Shown here one piece after another: positions 31,104-32,955 of a stretch of 32,955 bases of DNA. The first letter of the stretch is position 1, and the number at the start of each line of letters is the position of its first letter. The stretch lies in contig CAIQQH010000002.1 of assembly GCA_903873915.1 (NCBI GenBank), forward strand, positions 1 through 32,955, given 5' to 3'. Under the pieces are notes generated by a model, which did no database searches, was not told where the DNA came from, and saw only the letters and a program-made list of their open reading frames with translations. This DNA is from an uncultured Flavobacteriia bacterium (GTDB taxonomy: Bacteria > Bacteroidota > Bacteroidia > Flavobacteriales_D > Crocinitomicaceae). The position numbers were made by a program, and so were the translations under genes.

Positions 31104-31640
31104 ATTGTCGCAAATGAAAAGGGGGAAACAAAAGCGACAACATTTAGTACTTTTCATTTCTCTATTTAGATAAAAAAATGAAACTTCCCATATGGCTGTG
31201 GGAACAGAAAACCCTAGGGAGTATCATATTCTTTGGGGTTTTTGCTTTTCAAAACGTTATAAGGGGAAACCATTACTTTGGTTGATTCATTTCTTCAATT
31301 ACTCTCATTATACCTCGGGTTGAAACCCGGGGCTAGTTGAAGAATACCGTTTAATTTATCCCCAACACTTGGTTCTGCCCCTTAGTAATTTATGCCTGTC
31401 ATCCCCATGAAGATTTAAGTAACTCATGCTTTTGTATTATTTTTACATAAATGTGCGCGATTTGTTTTTGGTTTTCAAACTTTTAGCGCGATATTTATGA
31501 AGTGATTGATGTTGTTTTTTTACAGACTGCCGTTAGCGATCTTTGGTAAAAGACGACAAAAACTAAAAAAACAAATTTAACAGGCGAAACCCTCTTAGCC
31601 ATTTAAACAGAGTAGGTCAAAAATTTAAAACAGATAAACC
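31104..31640. other. Gene-free stretch with palindromes and a repeated 17-mer
   Basis: No gene that I can support. It holds a REP-like palindrome at 31312-31332 (CCTCGGGTT / AACCCGGGG around TGA), an exact 17-base copy (31391-31407) of part of the tRNA remnant (31003-31019), and a 52-codon frame at 31178-31336 that runs into the palindrome and is rejected. The last 130 bases before the next gene are A-rich and form its leader; no TTTG-N19-TAnnTTTG promoter is seen. Confidence 0.55.
31312..31332. repeat. REP-like palindrome (CCTCGGGTT-TGA-AACCCGGGG)
   Basis: Nine-pair stem with one T-G pair and a three-base loop, lying in an extragenic AT-rich context with no T-run on either side. Confidence 0.6.
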
Positions 31641-32603
31641 ATGGAAAAAAACAATTTAATTTTAACGATAACTATCGGTAGTCAAGTTTGGACAAGCAAA
31701 AACCTTGATGTAAGTACCTACCGCAATGGTGATATAATACCACAGGTGCAAGACCCAAACGCTTGGGCAGAATTAACTACCGGTGCTTGGTGTTATTATG
31801 ATAACGATTCATCCAATGGCACAAAACACGGTAAGCTATATAACTGGTATGCGGTAAATGATCCGAGGGGTCTCGCGCCTGATGGATACCACATACCGAC
31901 AGACGCTGAATGGAAAATCCTTATTGATTTTCTCGGCGGTAAAGACGTAGCAGGAAAGAAAATGAAAAGTACCAGTGGATGGGAGCATGATTATATTTAC
32001 GACATCAGCGGCAACGGAAACAACTCAAGCGGATTTGCAGGTCTTCCTGGTGGTTTTCGCGATGAGGCTGGAACGTGCGATTTTCTGGGTTACTATGGTT
32101 ATTGGTGGAGTTCTACAGAGTTTTATAAAGACCTATCCGAGGCCTGCAGCCTGCAATCGGATAAGGATCGTGTAAGGAGAGAAACGCCTATCAATTCGCA
32201 AGGGTTATCTGTCCGTTGTCTTTGTGATCACGCACTAAATCAACAAACAGAAGTTCTTAAAACTGGAGCAGAAAGTTTAAGTAATATGGATTTGGGCGAA
32301 AGCGGAGGCGGAATGAATCCTGCAGGCATGATGAATAATATGGGACAGAATATGAATCAACAACAAAACACACCACCACCACCACCACCGACAATCGCTT
32401 ATAGTGTTTCCGTAAACGGTCAAACAGCGGGACCTTTCAATTTGCAACAACTACAACAAATGGTTCAAAACGGGCAACTTACACAAAACACTCACGTTTG
32501 GAAACAAGGTATGGCAGGTTGGGAAATTGCTGGTAATGTTCAAGAACTTTCAAATTTGTTTGGTGCAGTTCCACCCCCACCACCACCACCACCAGTAGTA
32601 TAA
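31641..32603 (+). CDS. FISUMP-domain protein with C-terminal GYF_2 domain
   Basis: 320 residues, no signal peptide or lipobox, unlike most FISUMP proteins, so it seems cytoplasmic. Residues about 8-198 match the Fibrobacter succinogenes major paralogous domain (FISUMP): GSQVWTSKNLDVSTYRNGD, GKLYNWYAVNDPRGLAPDGYHIPTDAEWKILIDFLGG, KKMKSTSGWEHD, GNGNNSSGFAGLPGGFRDE, YGYWWSSTEF, QGLSVRCLCD. Residues about 215-243 are a Met/Gly/Asn/Gln-rich linker (MNPAGMMNNMGQNMNQQQ), followed by PPPPPP, then a GYF_2 domain (252-305: YSVSVNGQTAGPFNLQQLQQM, THVWKQGMAGWEIA), and a terminal run of prolines. The linker-polyP-GYF_2 layout is what I associate with the end of SPFH/zinc-ribbon (YdjP-type) proteins. The next gene encodes a free GYF_2 domain. 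Confidence 0.85.
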   Translation: MEKNNLILTITIGSQVWTSKNLDVSTYRNGDIIPQVQDPNAWAELTTGAWCYYDNDSSNGTKHGKLYNWYAVNDPRGLAPDGYHIPTDAEWKILIDFLGGKDVAGKKMKSTSGWEHDYIYDISGNGNNSSGFAGLPGGFRDEAGTCDFLGYYGYWWSSTEFYKDLSEACSLQSDKDRVRRETPINSQGLSVRCLCDHALNQQTEVLKTGAESLSNMDLGESGGGMNPAGMMNNMGQNMNQQQNTPPPPPPTIAYSVSVNGQTAGPFNLQQLQQMVQNGQLTQNTHVWKQGMAGWEIAGNVQELSNLFGAVPPPPPPPPVV

Positions 32604-32686
32604 ACCTAAAATTATAACATTATAAATGATGATAGTTTTTTTTCAATAAACAGATTAGTAGAATTCGGAATGGGTAGGTTAACACC

Positions 32687-32911
32687 ATGAATAGTGCAAT
32701 GATAAATATGCATGTTCAGGGTTCTATGAATCCGATGCAAACAGCTGTACCACAATTTTATTCTGCAATGATAGAAGCCAATCAAGCTGGTCCTTTTTCG
32801 GTACAGAAATTATCTCGACTAATTGCAGAGAAAAAAAATGTTAAGGAAACTTATATTTGGAAACCAGGTTTACCAAATTGGGAGATTGCCAGGGCAAACT
32901 CATACTTTTAA
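32687..32911 (+). CDS. Stand-alone GYF_2 domain protein
   Basis: 74 residues. After a Met/Asn-rich start (MNSAMINMHVQGSMNPMQ) comes one GYF_2 domain: FYSAMIEANQAGPFSVQKLSRLI, KETYIWKPGLPNWEIARA, with the G-P-F and W-x-x-G-x-x-x-W residues of the family. It aligns along its length with the GYF_2 part of the preceding protein (AGPF, K/Q-L, the Y/HxWK-G---WEIA block), so the two domains are diverged relatives. No enzyme domain and no signal are present. The gene lies 83 bases after the FISUMP-GYF_2 gene in the same direction. GYF-type domains are adaptor modules, with proline-rich ligands known for eukaryotic GYF domains. The 44 bases to the window end are AT-rich and non-coding. Confidence 0.78.
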   Translation: MNSAMINMHVQGSMNPMQTAVPQFYSAMIEANQAGPFSVQKLSRLIAEKKNVKETYIWKPGLPNWEIARANSYF

Positions 32912-32955
32912 CGTGATTTTATAAATACAAACAAATAAAGACAAATTTAAACGAA

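Noticed and set aside
31209-31241. Possible terminator AAAACCC / GGGGTTTTT
   Set aside because: The arms are separated by about 20 bases with little internal pairing, and no supported gene precedes it.
31178-31336. 52-codon plus-strand frame starting MKLPIWLWEQ
   Set aside because: It ends inside the REP-like palindrome and covers a hairpin-rich stretch; no domain or conserved pattern is visible. Kept only as a remote possibility.

Overview
The window reads as chromosomal DNA of a Bacteroidota bacterium, most likely a member of Flavobacteriia or a close relative; I cannot fix the genus. The evidence is several C-terminal sorting domains of the type IX secretion system (T9SS types A and B), lineage-typical families (DUF5777 barrel, probable DUF4836 lipoprotein, FISUMP domain, S74-tailed surface proteins), A-rich start contexts without Shine-Dalgarno sequences, and a perfect Bacteroidota promoter (TTTG-N19-TAnnTTTG) ahead of a tRNA gene. 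Genes are tightly packed and many convergent neighbours abut or overlap.

Layout. 1-2.9 kb: the 3' part of an ApbE flavin transferase faces a secreted DUF2271/T9SS protein that carries a flavinylation-like SGAT motif; a TPR protein follows. 2.9-4.6 kb: a heptamer repeat array, an exported protein of unknown function, and a minus-strand operon (YbaB, 5-formyl-THF cyclo-ligase, and a 52-residue membrane protein). 4.7-7.1 kb: a plus-strand operon of outer-membrane barrel, YceI protein, four-helix membrane protein and haem-c lipoprotein, ending in a second heptamer array and a strong terminator. 7.1-10.9 kb: an unknown protein, a lipoprotein, MsrB, a lytic transglycosylase and YidD. 10.9-16.6 kb: a five-gene minus-strand operon running accA, DUF547 lipoprotein, DPM1-like glycosyltransferase, a cellulose-synthase-like glycosyltransferase with an N-terminal beta-sandwich domain, and a GT-C mannosyltransferase-like protein. 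ispE diverges from accA.

17.5-29.9 kb is dominated by the cell surface: an FG-GAP repeat T9SS protein, an SGNH-hydrolase/PKD protein, two separate modules that each pair a short T9SS-type protein with an S74 chaperone-tailed protein, and a PKD/CHU_C protein. Among them lie a nitroreductase, two membrane proteins, an extragenic cluster of hairpins, and a deletion scar that joins a truncated efflux adaptor out of frame to the C-terminal third of an ABC ATPase.

30.1-33 kb: a YqiA-like esterase, tRNA-Asp with clear promoter and terminator, degenerate copies of that tRNA, about 0.5 kb of gene-poor DNA with palindromes, and two neighbouring genes with GYF_2 domains (one fused to a FISUMP domain through a Met/Asn/Gln and polyproline linker, the other a free-standing GYF_2). 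This last part looks like accessory DNA next to a tRNA and is the most unusual section. The other leads worth following are the flavinylation-like motif, the ABC-exporter scar, and the duplicated T9SS/S74 modules with intact self-cleavage dyads.
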